Origin: Bretschneidera sinensis
Taxonomy: Eukaryota > Streptophyta > Magnoliopsida > Brassicales > Akaniaceae
Length of the DNA: 64,000 nucleotides
Assembly (NCBI GenBank): GCA_023935145.1
Contig: CM043700.1
Span: 32,763,501 to 32,827,500, forward strand
Direction: 5' to 3'
The position numbers and the translations under genes are program-made. This document shows positions 1 through 9,423 of the stretch, in pieces. The notes beneath the pieces are model-generated. The model was not told where the DNA came from. It saw only the letters and a list, made by a program, of their open reading frames with translations, and searched no databases. Each line of letters starts with the position of its first letter. The first letter of the stretch is position 1.

Positions 1-53
1 GCATTGCTTAGTGTTACTGTTGGCCTCAAGGTAGATATATCAATTCAATTAGA

Positions 54-115
<62 letters not shown>

Positions 116-1208
116 TGTCCTTTTTAAATCTAGACTGTAATATGACAAAATTTTATTACTATTTTGTTTGAACAGAATTATGGTTACCAGTTTGATTTGA
201 TTCAAAGTGGAATTCCTGGTCCAGTTGAACTAGTTGGGCGAAAGGGTGATGAAAGAGTAGTTAAAGATTTGTCTTCTCATAAATGGAGTTATAAGATTGG
301 ATTGCGGGGCTTTGGGAACAAACTTTTTAGTTCAAATTCATCTAGTGCTTCAAAGTGGTCAACAGAAAGTCTTCCTTCAAATAAAATGATGACATGGTAT
401 AAGGTATGTGAGAGTTAATTAGTAATATTACTTACTAATTAAATTTTTTTTTTCTTGTTGACATTAATTAATAAGATTACTAATTATAATTTGATAATAT
501 TATATTTTCAGACTACTTTCAAAGCTCCTTTAGGAAAAGATCCTGTTGTAGTAGATTTGCTAGGCCTTGGTAAAGGTGAAGCTTGGGTTAATGGTCACAG
601 TATTGGTCGTTATTGGCCAAGCTTTCTTGCTGATGAAGATGGATGTAGCAATGATATTTGTGATTATCGTCAATCATACAACGGCGACAATTGTGCTTCA
701 GGTTGTGGCCAACCAACTCAAAGATGGTATGTGAGATTAATTTAATCTTTTTATGCAAATTTTCATTATTTTTATCTCAAAACTTATCACCTTTGCAATT
801 TTGATTGTTCGATTTGTTAGGTATCATGTTCCGCGCTCATTTATGGAAAATGATGTGAATACGTTGGTTTTATTTGAAGAGTTTGGTGGCAATCCCTCAC
901 AAGTAAATTTTCAAACTGTTGTGATTGGAAAAGCATGTGCTCATGCTTATGACAAAAATACATTGGAATTGTCATGCCAAGGTCGACCTATTTCAGAGAT
1001 TCATTTTGCTAGTTTTGGTAATCCACAAGGCTTTTGTGGATCATTTGAGAAAGGCACATGTGAAGGCAAAAATGATGCAGTGTCTATCTTACAAAATGAA
1101 TGTGTTGGAAAGGAGACATGTTCCATTGATGTTTCAGAGGACAAATTCGGTTCAGCTGATTGTGTTGATGTTGGAGTTAAAAAGCTTGCTGCGGAGGTTC
1201 TTTGTTAG
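1..1208 (+). CDS. BGAL: Beta-galactosidase, 3' part only (last four exons; left copy)
   Basis: This is the end of a plant GH35 beta-galactosidase that begins left of the window. Four exons can be read: 1-30, 176-403, 512-726 and 821-1208, with GT/AG introns between them. The last exon encodes a cysteine-rich SUEL (rhamnose-binding) lectin domain, starting near GKACAHAY and ending KKLAAEVLC then stop. An AATAAA signal (1209-1214) directly follows the stop. The encoded protein matches the complete gene at 16881-20853 at every position I compared except one Ala/Val near the C terminus, and the introns also match almost base for base. The enzyme family trims galactose from cell-wall polysaccharides in the apoplast. 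Whether this copy is a full gene cannot be judged, because exons 1-11 lie outside the window. Confidence 0.9.
57..112. repeat. (TA)28 microsatellite in a beta-galactosidase intron
   Basis: A pure 56-bp TA run in the intron between exons equivalent to 12 and 13. The same array in the right arm (17977-18015) is only 39 bp, so the two copies have drifted in length. Confidence 0.98.
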
Positions 1209-1524
1209 AATAAAATCAGTTTATGTTAAAGTTTCCATAGGATTTCATAGAGAGCGCCTTTGGGCTTCGTTGGGATGAACTCGTCGAGATGTAGTGTCCA
1301 CATAGTTGAGGGCATGCCACTTGTTAGGATTCTCGTTTTAGATTTTTTTTTTAACTTTTATCTGAACTTTTGTCCTAATCAATTATCTTTGTAGTATCCG
1401 TTATCTTCTTGAATAATTAAAGAAAATTTTCTTTTTTGAGTGCAAATGTTTATTTCTATTTAACATGCCCTGATTTAATTATTTTTTTTAGTAATTGTTC
1501 ATAAAACACATACACTAATGTAAT

Positions 1525-1751
1525 TGGAAAATCATGTCCGAATATTTGTTTTGTCAGTTTTGGTAATCAACAAGGCATTTGTTGATCACATGAGAAAGGC
1601 ATTTGTGAAAGCAAAAGTGATGTATTGTCTGTCTTATAAAATTAATCTGTTGGAAAGGAGACATGTTCTATTGATGTTTCGGAGAAAAAATTTGGTTCGA
1701 CTGATTGTGCTTCTGTTGGAGTTACAAAGCCTGTTTTTGAGCAGAAGATAA
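1525..1751 (+). pseudogene. Decayed SUEL lectin-like exon copy 2
   Basis: Read in the lectin frame, this segment keeps the family landmarks [33 protein letters not shown] and SVGVTK, interrupted by three in-frame stops. It lacks the stretch between the first cysteine and the FGNP-like motif that is present in the functional exon, and it differs at many residues. It is therefore an older, distinct lectin copy rather than a fresh duplicate of exon 15. No upstream GH35 exons accompany it. I see no sign that it is translated. Confidence 0.75.
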
Positions 1752-1865
1752 AAGTTCTAACAAGCAAGTCAACGAGGACGTCAAGATGTGAGGGAGAATG
1801 TCACCATCATGCTTGTCCAAGGCCTTGTACCATGTCAATGGTCGCCTTATGTCTCATTGTATTGT

Positions 1866-2032
1866 CATTTGAGAAAGGCACATGTGTAGGCAAAAAGGAT
1901 GCATTGTCTATCTTACAAAATGAATGTGTTGAAAAGGAGACATGTTCCATTGATGTTTCAGAGGACAAATTTGGTTCAGCTGTTTGTGCTGATGTTGGAG
2001 TTAAAAGGCTTGCTGTGGAGGTTCTTTGTTAG
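1866..2032 (+). pseudogene. SUEL lectin exon copy 3 (C-terminal half, frame intact)
   Basis: This segment encodes the last 55 residues of the lectin domain in an uninterrupted frame, from SFEKGTCVGKKDA to KRLAVEVLC and a stop. All cysteines of this half remain (GTC, NEC, ETC, VC, LC). The N-terminal half of the domain is missing because the tandem unit restarts inside the exon. An upstream ATG in the joining sequence (1832) gives a 66-residue open frame, but no splice-acceptor context supporting expression was identified. Confidence 0.75.
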
Positions 2033-2361
2033 AATAAAATCGGTTTATGTTGAAGTTTCCATAGGATTTCATGGAGAGCGCCTTTGGGCTTTGTTAGGAT
2101 GAACTCGTCGAGATGTAGTGTCCAGTCTCTCACATTGTTGAGGGCATACGACTTGTTAAGATTCTTGTTTTAGATTTTTTTTAAAAACTTTTATCTGAAA
2201 TTTTGGCTATCTAATGATCAATTATCTTTGTAGTATCCATTATCCTCTTGAATAATTGAAGAAAGTTTTCTTTTTTGAGTGCAAATGTTTATATCTATTT
2301 AACATCCATTGATTTAATTATTTTTTTAGTAATTGTTCGAAAAACACATACACTATTGTAG

Positions 2362-2580
2362 TTGGAAAATCATGTCCGAATATTTGTTTTGTCAGTTTTG
2401 GTAATCAACAAAGCATTTGTTGATCATATGAAAAAGGCATTTGTGAAAGCAAAATTGATGTATTACAAAATTAACGTGTTGGAAAGGAGACATGTCCTAT
2501 TGATGTTTCGAAGAAAAAATGTAGTTCAACTGATTGTGCTTCTGTTGGAGTTAAAAAGCTTGTTTTTTAGCAGAAGATAA
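2362..2580 (+). pseudogene. Decayed SUEL lectin-like exon copy 4
   Basis: This copy is close to copy 2 (1525-1751): the same GKSCPNICFVSFGNQQ start, the same missing internal stretch, and the same GVKK/GVTK end. It has its own stops and a short deletion that removes the LSV segment. Copies 2 and 4 form one pair and copies 1 and 3 the other, as expected for tandem duplication of a two-exon-copy module. Confidence 0.7.
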
Positions 2581-2692
2581 AAAAGTTACTAACAAGCAAG
2601 TCAACGAGGACATCAAGATGTGAGGGAGAATGTCACGCATCGTGCTTGTCTAAGGCCTTGTACCATGTTAATGGTTGCCTTATGCCTCACTG

Positions 2693-3057
2693 TAGTGTTA
2701 GGTGCCTACTAGCAGTTTTGTAATTCTTATTTTTCTTGTATAAATTTTTGTAATTATGATGGTTCAAGCATAAGTGATGTTTCTCTTTTTTGAGCCTCAA
2801 ATTACTTTATGCTCTTTAGGGATGCCCTATATAAATAAAACTCTTGCCCTCATGTGCCTTGAGTTTGCTATAATGTCGGGCATGTTATTGTGCCCTCATA
2901 TACCAATTGTCATTGTCCTAAAACTCCTGCTCACATCCATCGTAGCTTGATCATTAGCTTATTGCGCGATATCATTAAATAGCTAATGTGTTCTTTCAAG
3001 TCAGGACTATGACAATTGGTATAGCATTTAAGGAAAGGTGTTAGGACCGTGACGGTT
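2693..3057 (+). mobile_element. Possible TRIM-like miniature LTR element or solo-LTR remnant
   Basis: This stretch separates tandem unit 2 from a third partial unit. It begins TGTTAGGTGCC, holds a TATA-like CCTATATAAATAAA, and ends with ATGACAATTGGTATAGCATT, which resembles an LTR end followed by a tRNA-Met primer site. A purine run, AAGGAAAGG, and a second TGTTAGG follow at about 3032-3047. The order LTR, primer site, purine tract, LTR start fits a TRIM with a truncated second LTR. I found no clear target duplication, so this is tentative. Confidence 0.35.
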
Positions 3058-3290
3058 TGCATATTAGAGTTAAAAGATTTGTTGTGGAGGTTGAATAAAT
3101 TAGTTTATGTTAATGTTTTAGAATTTTTTTTTATGTTTTATCTAGGACTTTGGGTAGCTAGTAACGAATGTATCTTTATATTATCCATTATCCTCTTAAA
3201 TAAATGAGGAATTCTTTTTGTAATATTTTTTATTTTCTTTTGAGTGCAAATGCTTATTTTTATTTAACATGCATTGATTTAATCATTTAT
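3058..3290 (+). repeat. Third, partial lectin-exon / 3' flank unit
   Basis: This stretch starts with a decayed lectin C-terminus (GVKR-like, then VVEV) and continues with the same 3' flank seen after copies 1 and 3. That flank includes the TTTATGTTAA, TATCCATTATCCTCTTAAAT and TTGAGTGCAAATG landmarks and ends at the ACATGCATTGATTTAAT stretch. It is clearly more diverged than the first two units. It has no counterpart in the right arm. Confidence 0.6.
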
Positions 3291-3439
3291 TTTTCATATA
3301 CTGTCCCTTGTTCTAATTGTAATTGTGTAATGATAAAGCAATTAAATTCAAACAATACTTGGCTTATCTGTAAATTTTGTTTAAAGAAAACTTATGCGGT
3401 TTATTAATAATGCCAATAGTCATAAATCCTTTAAAAAAA

Positions 3440-3631
3440 ATTAGGATCTGCCTGGATCATGACAGTTTTCTTCCCTTTGGTTATGCAAGCCTTGGCTAAT
3501 TGAAGTATTTGTGCATGGCTTAAGCAGTGGAACAAAGACACTTATCATCGTGATATTAATAAGAATGTTGATAAGATCAATGCGGATTTACAGGAAGATG
3601 ATCTTCTTCTTCAAGACTGAAGGTTTTGATC
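3440..3631 (+). mobile_element. LINE (L1-type) ORF2 fragment, left piece
   Basis: In one frame this reads LKQWNKDTYHRDINKNVD followed by a Glu/Asp/Leu-rich helix, resembling the linker between endonuclease and reverse transcriptase of plant LINE ORF2 proteins. It is cut at GTTAC (3632-3636), the target site of the Copia element, and resumes at 9856 with no loss beyond the 5-bp duplication. The 5' end of the LINE is not recognisable, which is normal for 5'-truncated LINEs. Confidence 0.6.
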
Positions 3632-3636
3632 GTTAC

Positions 3637-4068
3637 TGTTGGATCATAAACTTGATCCATTATGAGAGCCCAAATCCAAACCTAATCAAATTAGAGTCCA
3701 AGTTTATAATCAAAGATCCAAAACTACAAGTCTTCTACCTAGAATTTTATAGGTGTGGTAGTTGTGCATGTGAATCATTTGGTAACCTAAAATATTGTTA
3801 GAACCACCAAGAAAAATGAGGTGTATGGTTATTGTAATTTTGGATTAGTTTATTTGTGTGGTGTAGGATTATTCTTAAGTAGTATAAATACCCCTCTCCA
3901 TTTTAGTTTAATCATCAAGAAGAAGAAGTAAGAGCTTCTAAGTGAGTGAAGAAGCAAAGTCTTATAAGAGTGAGTTCTAGTATCTTGTTTCTTTTGAGTG
4001 AGAGTACTCTTGTAATATCTCTTTGAGTTTGAATAAGAGTTGTTTGTGTGAGTGTTTAATTTCCAACA
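3637..4068 (+). repeat. 5' LTR of Copia-P
   Basis: This 432-bp LTR runs from TGTTGGATC to TTTCCAACA. It has a TATA box (TATAAATA, 3883-3890) and is followed by the primer site. The GTTAC target copy lies immediately upstream. Confidence 0.95.
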
Positions 4069-4071
4069 AAG

Positions 4072-4084
4072 TGGTATCAGAGTT
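4072..4084 (+). other. tRNA-Met primer binding site of Copia-P
   Basis: TGGTATCAGAGTT lies three bases inside the 5' LTR and matches the complement of the plant initiator tRNA-Met 3' end over its first 11 bases. This position and match are standard for plant Copia elements. Confidence 0.9.
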
Positions 4085-4252
4085 TGAGTTGGAAAGTATA
4101 CACTATTGCATATCAAATCGAAGGTCTCGACGAGAGAAATCCGACACCGCCAGAATCTCCCCAATCGGAGTTCAGACGCGCCTCCACGAGCCGCCGAAAG
4201 ATTGCTGCTAGAAAACCGAGTTAACTCACCGAGTTAAGCTAGGTCAGCCGAG

Positions 4253-4407
4253 TTGACCGAGCCATAAGCTTGTTGACCGAGCCGCTTGACCGAGCTGTCT
4301 GAGCCGAGTCGACTGAGCCGTAAGCCTGTTGACCGAGCCGTCAAAGTCAACTATTGACCAAGTTAGTGTTGACTTTGACCGTTGACCGAAAGTTGAAAAT
4401 TTTGACC
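4253..4407 (+). promoter_or_regulatory. Cluster of nine W-box-like TTGACY motifs in the Copia-P leader
   Basis: TTGACC or TTGACT occurs at 4253, 4273, 4286, 4329, 4354, 4369, 4375, 4382 and 4402, all on the plus strand, with additional GTCAA copies between them. Several are embedded in a loose repeat resembling GTTGACCGAGCCG. TTGAC(C/T) is the established core bound by WRKY factors in defence and wound responses. That the cluster acts as an enhancer of this element is inference. It lies between primer site and gag, not in the LTR. Confidence 0.5.
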
Positions 4408-5968
4408 AGGTCCCTCCCAAAGTTTTTCAACGTTACGGATCTATCTACGCAATCAGAATTTCCAAATTCTCAACATATTGAGTGATATGACAAATGGTGT
4501 GGCATCCTTCCAAGTCCCGACGCTCATCAACAACAATTACGACAACTGGAGTATCAAGATGAAGGCTCTTCTTGGCGCGCATGATGTTTGGGATATCGTA
4601 GAAAAAGGTTTTAGCGAGCCAGATAACGAAGCTGCGCTGACCACAGCTCAAAAGGATAGTCTGAAATATGCGAGAAAGAGAGACAAGAAAGCTCTCTACC
4701 TCATCTATCAAGCATTAGATGGTGATGTTTTTGAGAAGATTTCGAGTGCAAGCTTTGCTAAGGAAGCGTGGGAAAAGCTGCAAACCTCTTACAAAGGATC
4801 CGAGCAAGTGAAGAAGGTCTGCCTCCAAACATTAAGAGGTGAATTCGAATCCTTACACATGAAAGTATCTGAGTCTATTTCAGATTATTTCTCAAGAGTA
4901 GTAGCTGTTTCTAATCAATTAAAAAGAAATGGTGAAAAGTTAGAGAATATTAGGATAATAGAGAAGATACTCCGTTCGTTGGATTCCAAATTTGAGCACA
5001 TCGTCATGACGATTGAAGAAACTAAATGCTTGGAAGAAATGACGATCGAGCAACTCCAAGGATCATTACAAGCATACAAAGAGAAGTATAAGAAGAAGCA
5101 AGGGTTTACTAAGCAACTCCTCAAGCTGTAACTCAAGGATATACATGAAAGCCAAGGAAATGATAGAAACCAATATGGCCGAGGCAGAGGTAGAGGCCGT
5201 GAACGAGGTGGAGGTCGCGGTCGTGGACGAGGTTGGAATTACAACAACAACAATTCCAACAATAACTATGAGAAAGGAGAAAGCTCAACACGAGGCCGTG
5301 GAAGAGGCAATCCAAACTCGAGGAATGACAAATTTCAAGTTCGATGCTATAATTGTCAGAAGTTTGGGCATTATGCTTCAGAATGTAGAGCTCCTAACAA
5401 CAGAATTGAGGAGGAGGCCAACTACGTGGAGGAGAAGACCGATGATAAAGAAACTCTTCTTCTAGCATGAAAAGAGACTGATGGTGTCCAAACAAAATCC
5501 TGGTATCTTGACAGTGGTGCAAGCAATCACATGTGTGGAATGAAAGACATGTTTGTGGAGCTGGACGAGTCAGTAAGTGGAAATGTCTCATTTGGAGATG
5601 ATTCCACAATAGCAGTAAAAGGGAGAGGTAACATTCTTATCCGTTTGAAAAACAAGAGACATCAGTTTATTTCCAATGTCTACTTTGTGCCTAATATGAA
5701 AAGTAACATCTTGAGTTTAGGACAACTGTTAGAGAAAGGTTATGATATTCATATGAAGGATCATAATCTTTCTATAAAAGATGATAAGAATAAATTCATT
5801 GCTAAAGTACCAATGTCAAAGAATAGAATGTTCCTGATCAACATACAAAATGATGTTGCAAAGTGCCTGAAAGCTTGCTACAGAGATGCATTATGGCTAT
5901 GGCATCTTCGTTTTGGGCATCTAAATTTTGGAGGTCTAAAGCTGCTATCCAAGAAAGAGATGGTGAAG

Positions 5969-6812
5969 TGACACAGGTGTGTCCAACAAACTTTTAACCT
6001 AACAAATAAGGCCTCATGAAATGGGCATGTCCAACCTAACATGGGCCTGCCCAACAAAAAATAACAAAATCTTTTATCAACTAAGCAAGGTGCAAGGTCC
6101 AAGCTCAAAGTGGAAGAAGATTCGGATGCAACAGCCTATTAGATTTAGGCCCATCATAACAGGCCCAAACAATCTGCTTTTTGAGATTTTCTTAAGCCCA
6201 AATTAAAGTTCAAGACGTCTTCTTTCCAACCAAACAAGTTTCAGCCCATTTGGAGATGTCTACAAGAAGATATGACCGTTTGAATTCTGCTAGTTGGGTC
6301 CTCCTGAAATTCCGGGATTGTATTCTTCTTTTGGCATTTTCCTTGATTCCTTGCATGTTTTAGGGATTGTCTCCTTCCTTGTTTTAGGGATTTTCTCCTT
6401 CCTTGTTTTAGGGATTGTTTCATTGCATGTTTTATGGATTGTTTTCTTGCATGTTTTAGGGATTGTTTGCTTGCATGTTTTATGCCTTGTTTTCTTGCTT
6501 GTCCTAAGCTTAGAGAGTTGTTCTAAGCTCTATAAATACTTGTGTTTGTAAGTTGAAAAATCAGACTTGAGTTTATAAATTGAAATCAGCCTTTGGCTTT
6601 TAGAAGAGAGTTTTCTCCTTCTTGTAATTCTGTATCTCTTTGGTATAATCCTTAGAGTGGTGAATTCCTATAGTTCTGTATCCCTTGTGTTAATCCTTTG
6701 GGTGGTGATATTCTATATCCCTTTGGTGTTATCTCTTGGGTGGTGAACTCCTATCTTTCATTTTATTGTTTGTTTGTTTAGTTTCCTTCAATTCTATTTA
6801 AATCCGGTATCA
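5969..6812 (+). mobile_element. Solo LTR nested in the Copia-P integrase region
   Basis: An 844-bp insertion beginning TGACACAGG and ending CCGGTATCA is flanked by a 5-bp duplication TGAAG (5964-5968 and 6813-6817). The host frame resumes exactly after it. It has a TATA box (TATAAATA, 6531-6538) and two internal short tandem arrays, but no primer site, purine tract or coding domain. These are the marks of a solo LTR left by LTR-LTR recombination. No second copy occurs in this window, so the orientation is taken from the TATA box. Confidence 0.88.
6340..6505 (+). repeat. 24-bp minisatellite inside the nested solo LTR
   Basis: About seven degenerate copies of a unit close to TGTTTTAGGGATTGTTTCCT, followed by TGCA or TTCC. 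Periodicity is about 24 bp, or eight codons, which produces an artificial repetitive open frame. A second array of about 45-bp units (TTTGGTGTTAATC-like, ending GGGTGGTGA) follows at about 6625-6755. Confidence 0.8.
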
Positions 6813-9423
6813 TGAAGGGACTACCTCGCATCAACCATCCTGACCAGCTTTGTGAAGGGTGTCTAATCGGGAAGCAATTCAGAAAAAGCTTTCCAAAGGA
6901 GTCAGACTCAAGAGCCAAGAAGCCACTCGAGCTCATCCATACCGATGTGTGCGGTCCGATCAAACCAAGCTCTCTTGGTAACAATAAATATTTTCTTCTC
7001 TTCATTGATTATTTTTCAAGAAAAACATGGGTATATTTCTTGAAACAGAAGTCAGAAGTTTTCGAAGTCTTCAAAAAGTTCAAAGCTACAGTGGAGAGAG
7101 AAAGCGGTAGAAAGATCAAAGCTATGAGATCCGATCGAGGAGGAGAATTTACTTCTAGGGAGTTTCAAGAGCTCTGCGAAGCAAATGGAATTCGTCTACC
7201 AATGACAGTTCCTAGATCCCCTTAACAAAATGGTGTAGTGGAAAGAAAGAACTGAACTATCCTCAATATGGCTCGGAGTATGCTCAAAAGCAAGAAATTA
7301 CCCAAGGAGTTTTGGGCCGAAGCAGTGGCGTGTGCGGTCTACTTATCCAACAGATCTCCAACAAGAAGTGTTTGGCGAAAGACACCGCAAGAAGCATGGA
7401 GTGGAAGAAAGCCCGGCATCTCCCACCTAAGAGTTTTTGGAAGCATAGCCCATGTTCATGTTCCAGACGAGAAAAGAACAAAGCTTGATGATAAAAGCGA
7501 GAGTTTCATCTTCATCGGTTATGACGCAAATTCAAAGGGCTACAAGCTGTACAATCTGAACAATAAGAAGGTTGTGATTAGTAGAGATGTGGTGTTTGAC
7601 GAAGAAGGACTATGGGATTTTGGATCTCATATAGATGACTTCAATTTCTCTCCTCCATTTAAAGATGAGCTGACACAAATAGAACAGCCTGGAGAAGCCC
7701 AACAAGAGCCAACAACTCCACCTACTTCACCAGCATCAACTACCCTCGGAGATGAGTCACCTTCATCATCTTCAAGTGGGAGTCAAAGTGAAAGAGATGT
7801 GCAACGAACAAGAAGCCTTCGAGATCTCTATGAAGTGACTGAACGACAAGATAATCTTACATTATTTTGTCTATTTGCTGATTGTTAACAAATGAGCTAT
7901 CAAGAAGCTGCAAAAGAGAGGAAGTGGAGAGACGCGATGAATGAAGAAATCAAGGCTATCGAGAAGAACAACACATGGGAACTCATTTCACTTCCCAAAG
8001 GGCACAAGGTGATAGGTGTCAAATGGGTCTACAAAACAAAGTGAAATGCTAAGGGAGAGATTGAAAGACATAAGGCGAGGCTTGTTGCAAAAGACTACAG
8101 TCAAAAAGCTAGAATTGACTACGATGAGGTATTTGCCCCTGTTACTTGATTGGAGACTGTTAGACTAATTATTTCCATGGCAGCTCAAAACAAGTGGAAG
8201 ATACAATAAATGGATGTAAAGTCTGCCTTCCTAAATGGAGTTCTTGAAGAGGAAGTCTACATTCAGCAACCATCAGGCTACGAAGTCAAAGGCCACGAAA
8301 ACAAGGTGTTGAAGTTGAAGAAGGCTCTATACGGGTTAAAACAAGCACCAAGGGCATGGAATAGCCGAATCGACAAGTACTTCCAAGAGAATGGCTTCAA
8401 CAAATGTCCCTACGAGCACACTCTATATATCAAGATCAAAGATGGAGATATTTTGATCGTGTGCCTCTATGTGGACTATTTGATCTTCACCGGAAGCAAC
8501 CCAAGCATGTTCAATGAATTTAAGGAAGTGATGACGAAGGAATTCGAGATGACAGACATGGGGCTTATGGTGTACTACCTTGGGATTGAAGTTAAGCAAC
8601 AAAAGGATGGAATTTTCATTTCACAGGAAAGCTATGGAAAGGAGATCCTGAAGAAGATCAAGATGGGGAACTGTAAGCCGATAAGCACACCGATGGAATA
8701 CGGAGTCAAGATGTCCAAACATGAAGAAGGCGAAAGTGTAGATCCAATACTTTTCAAAAGTTTGGTGGGAAGTCTACGCTACCCAACTTACACGAGGCCC
8801 GATATTCTTCATGCAGTTGGATTGGTTAGTCACTACATGGAATCTCCAACAACCACCCATTTTAAAGCCACAAAGAGAATTCTTCACTATCTAAAAGGTA
8901 CAATTGACTTTGGCTTGTTCTATTTAGTTTCTAATGATTACAAGCTTGTTGGATATAGCGATAGTGATTGGGGTAGAGACATAGATAATCGAAGGAGCAC
9001 TACTGGATTCGTATTTTTCATGGGAGATACTGCTTTCACATGGATGTCAAAGAAACAATTGATTGTCACATTGTCCACTTGTGAAGCAGAATATGTTGCT
9101 GCTACCTCATGCGTTTGTCATGCAATTTGGCTTATAAATCTATTGAAGGAGATAGGCTTGATACAAGAAGAGCCGACCAAGGTTTGTGTCGACAACAAGT
9201 CAGCCATTGCCTTAGCAAAGAATCTAGTATTCCATGATCGAAGCAAGCACATCGATATTCGCTACCACTATATAAGGGAGTGTGTTGTAAGAAAGGATGT
9301 GCAAGTTGAATATGTGAGGTCACATGATCAAGTTGCTGATATTTTTACCAAGCCACTGACAAGCGAAGACTTCATAAGATTAAGAAACTTACTAGGGGTC
9401 ACAAGATCAAGTTTAAGGGGGGG

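Larger units (their letters stand above)
1..2455 (+). repeat. Left arm of a large inverted duplication
   Basis: This arm is the reverse complement of about 15682-18071. It includes the last four beta-galactosidase exons, their introns and the tandem lectin-exon pseudocopies. Base 30 here pairs with 18042. Matching is near perfect up to the stop codon at 1208 and falls to roughly 95 percent after it. Homology fades near 2455, inside the fourth lectin-like copy. The outer end is beyond the window. Confidence 0.9.
1046..2697 (+). repeat. Tandem duplication of the lectin-exon / 3' flank module (two units, about 0.82 kb each)
   Basis: Unit 1 (about 1046-1865) starts inside the functional last exon and runs through its 3' flank and a decayed lectin-like copy. 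Unit 2 (about 1866-2697) repeats the same order. Landmarks line up with an offset of about 820-840 bp: the post-stop AATAAAAT segment (1209 and 2033), a stretch beginning GATGAACTCGTCGAGATG (1275 and 2099), and a block beginning AACAAGCAAGTCAACGAGGA (near 1758 and 2590). The unit boundary falls where TTTGAGAAAGGCACA restarts at about 1866. The same order is present in the inverted right arm, so the tandem step came first. Confidence 0.85.

Noticed and set aside
925..1278. A 117-codon frame overlapping the lectin exon (and its counterpart at 16826-17164)
   Set aside because: It is a shifted-frame shadow of the SUEL exon; the spliced beta-galactosidase frame explains the region.
6294..6551. Repetitive hydrophobic frame of 85 codons in the solo LTR
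   Set aside because: It is produced by the 24-bp minisatellite (eight codons per unit) and has no start context or homologue.
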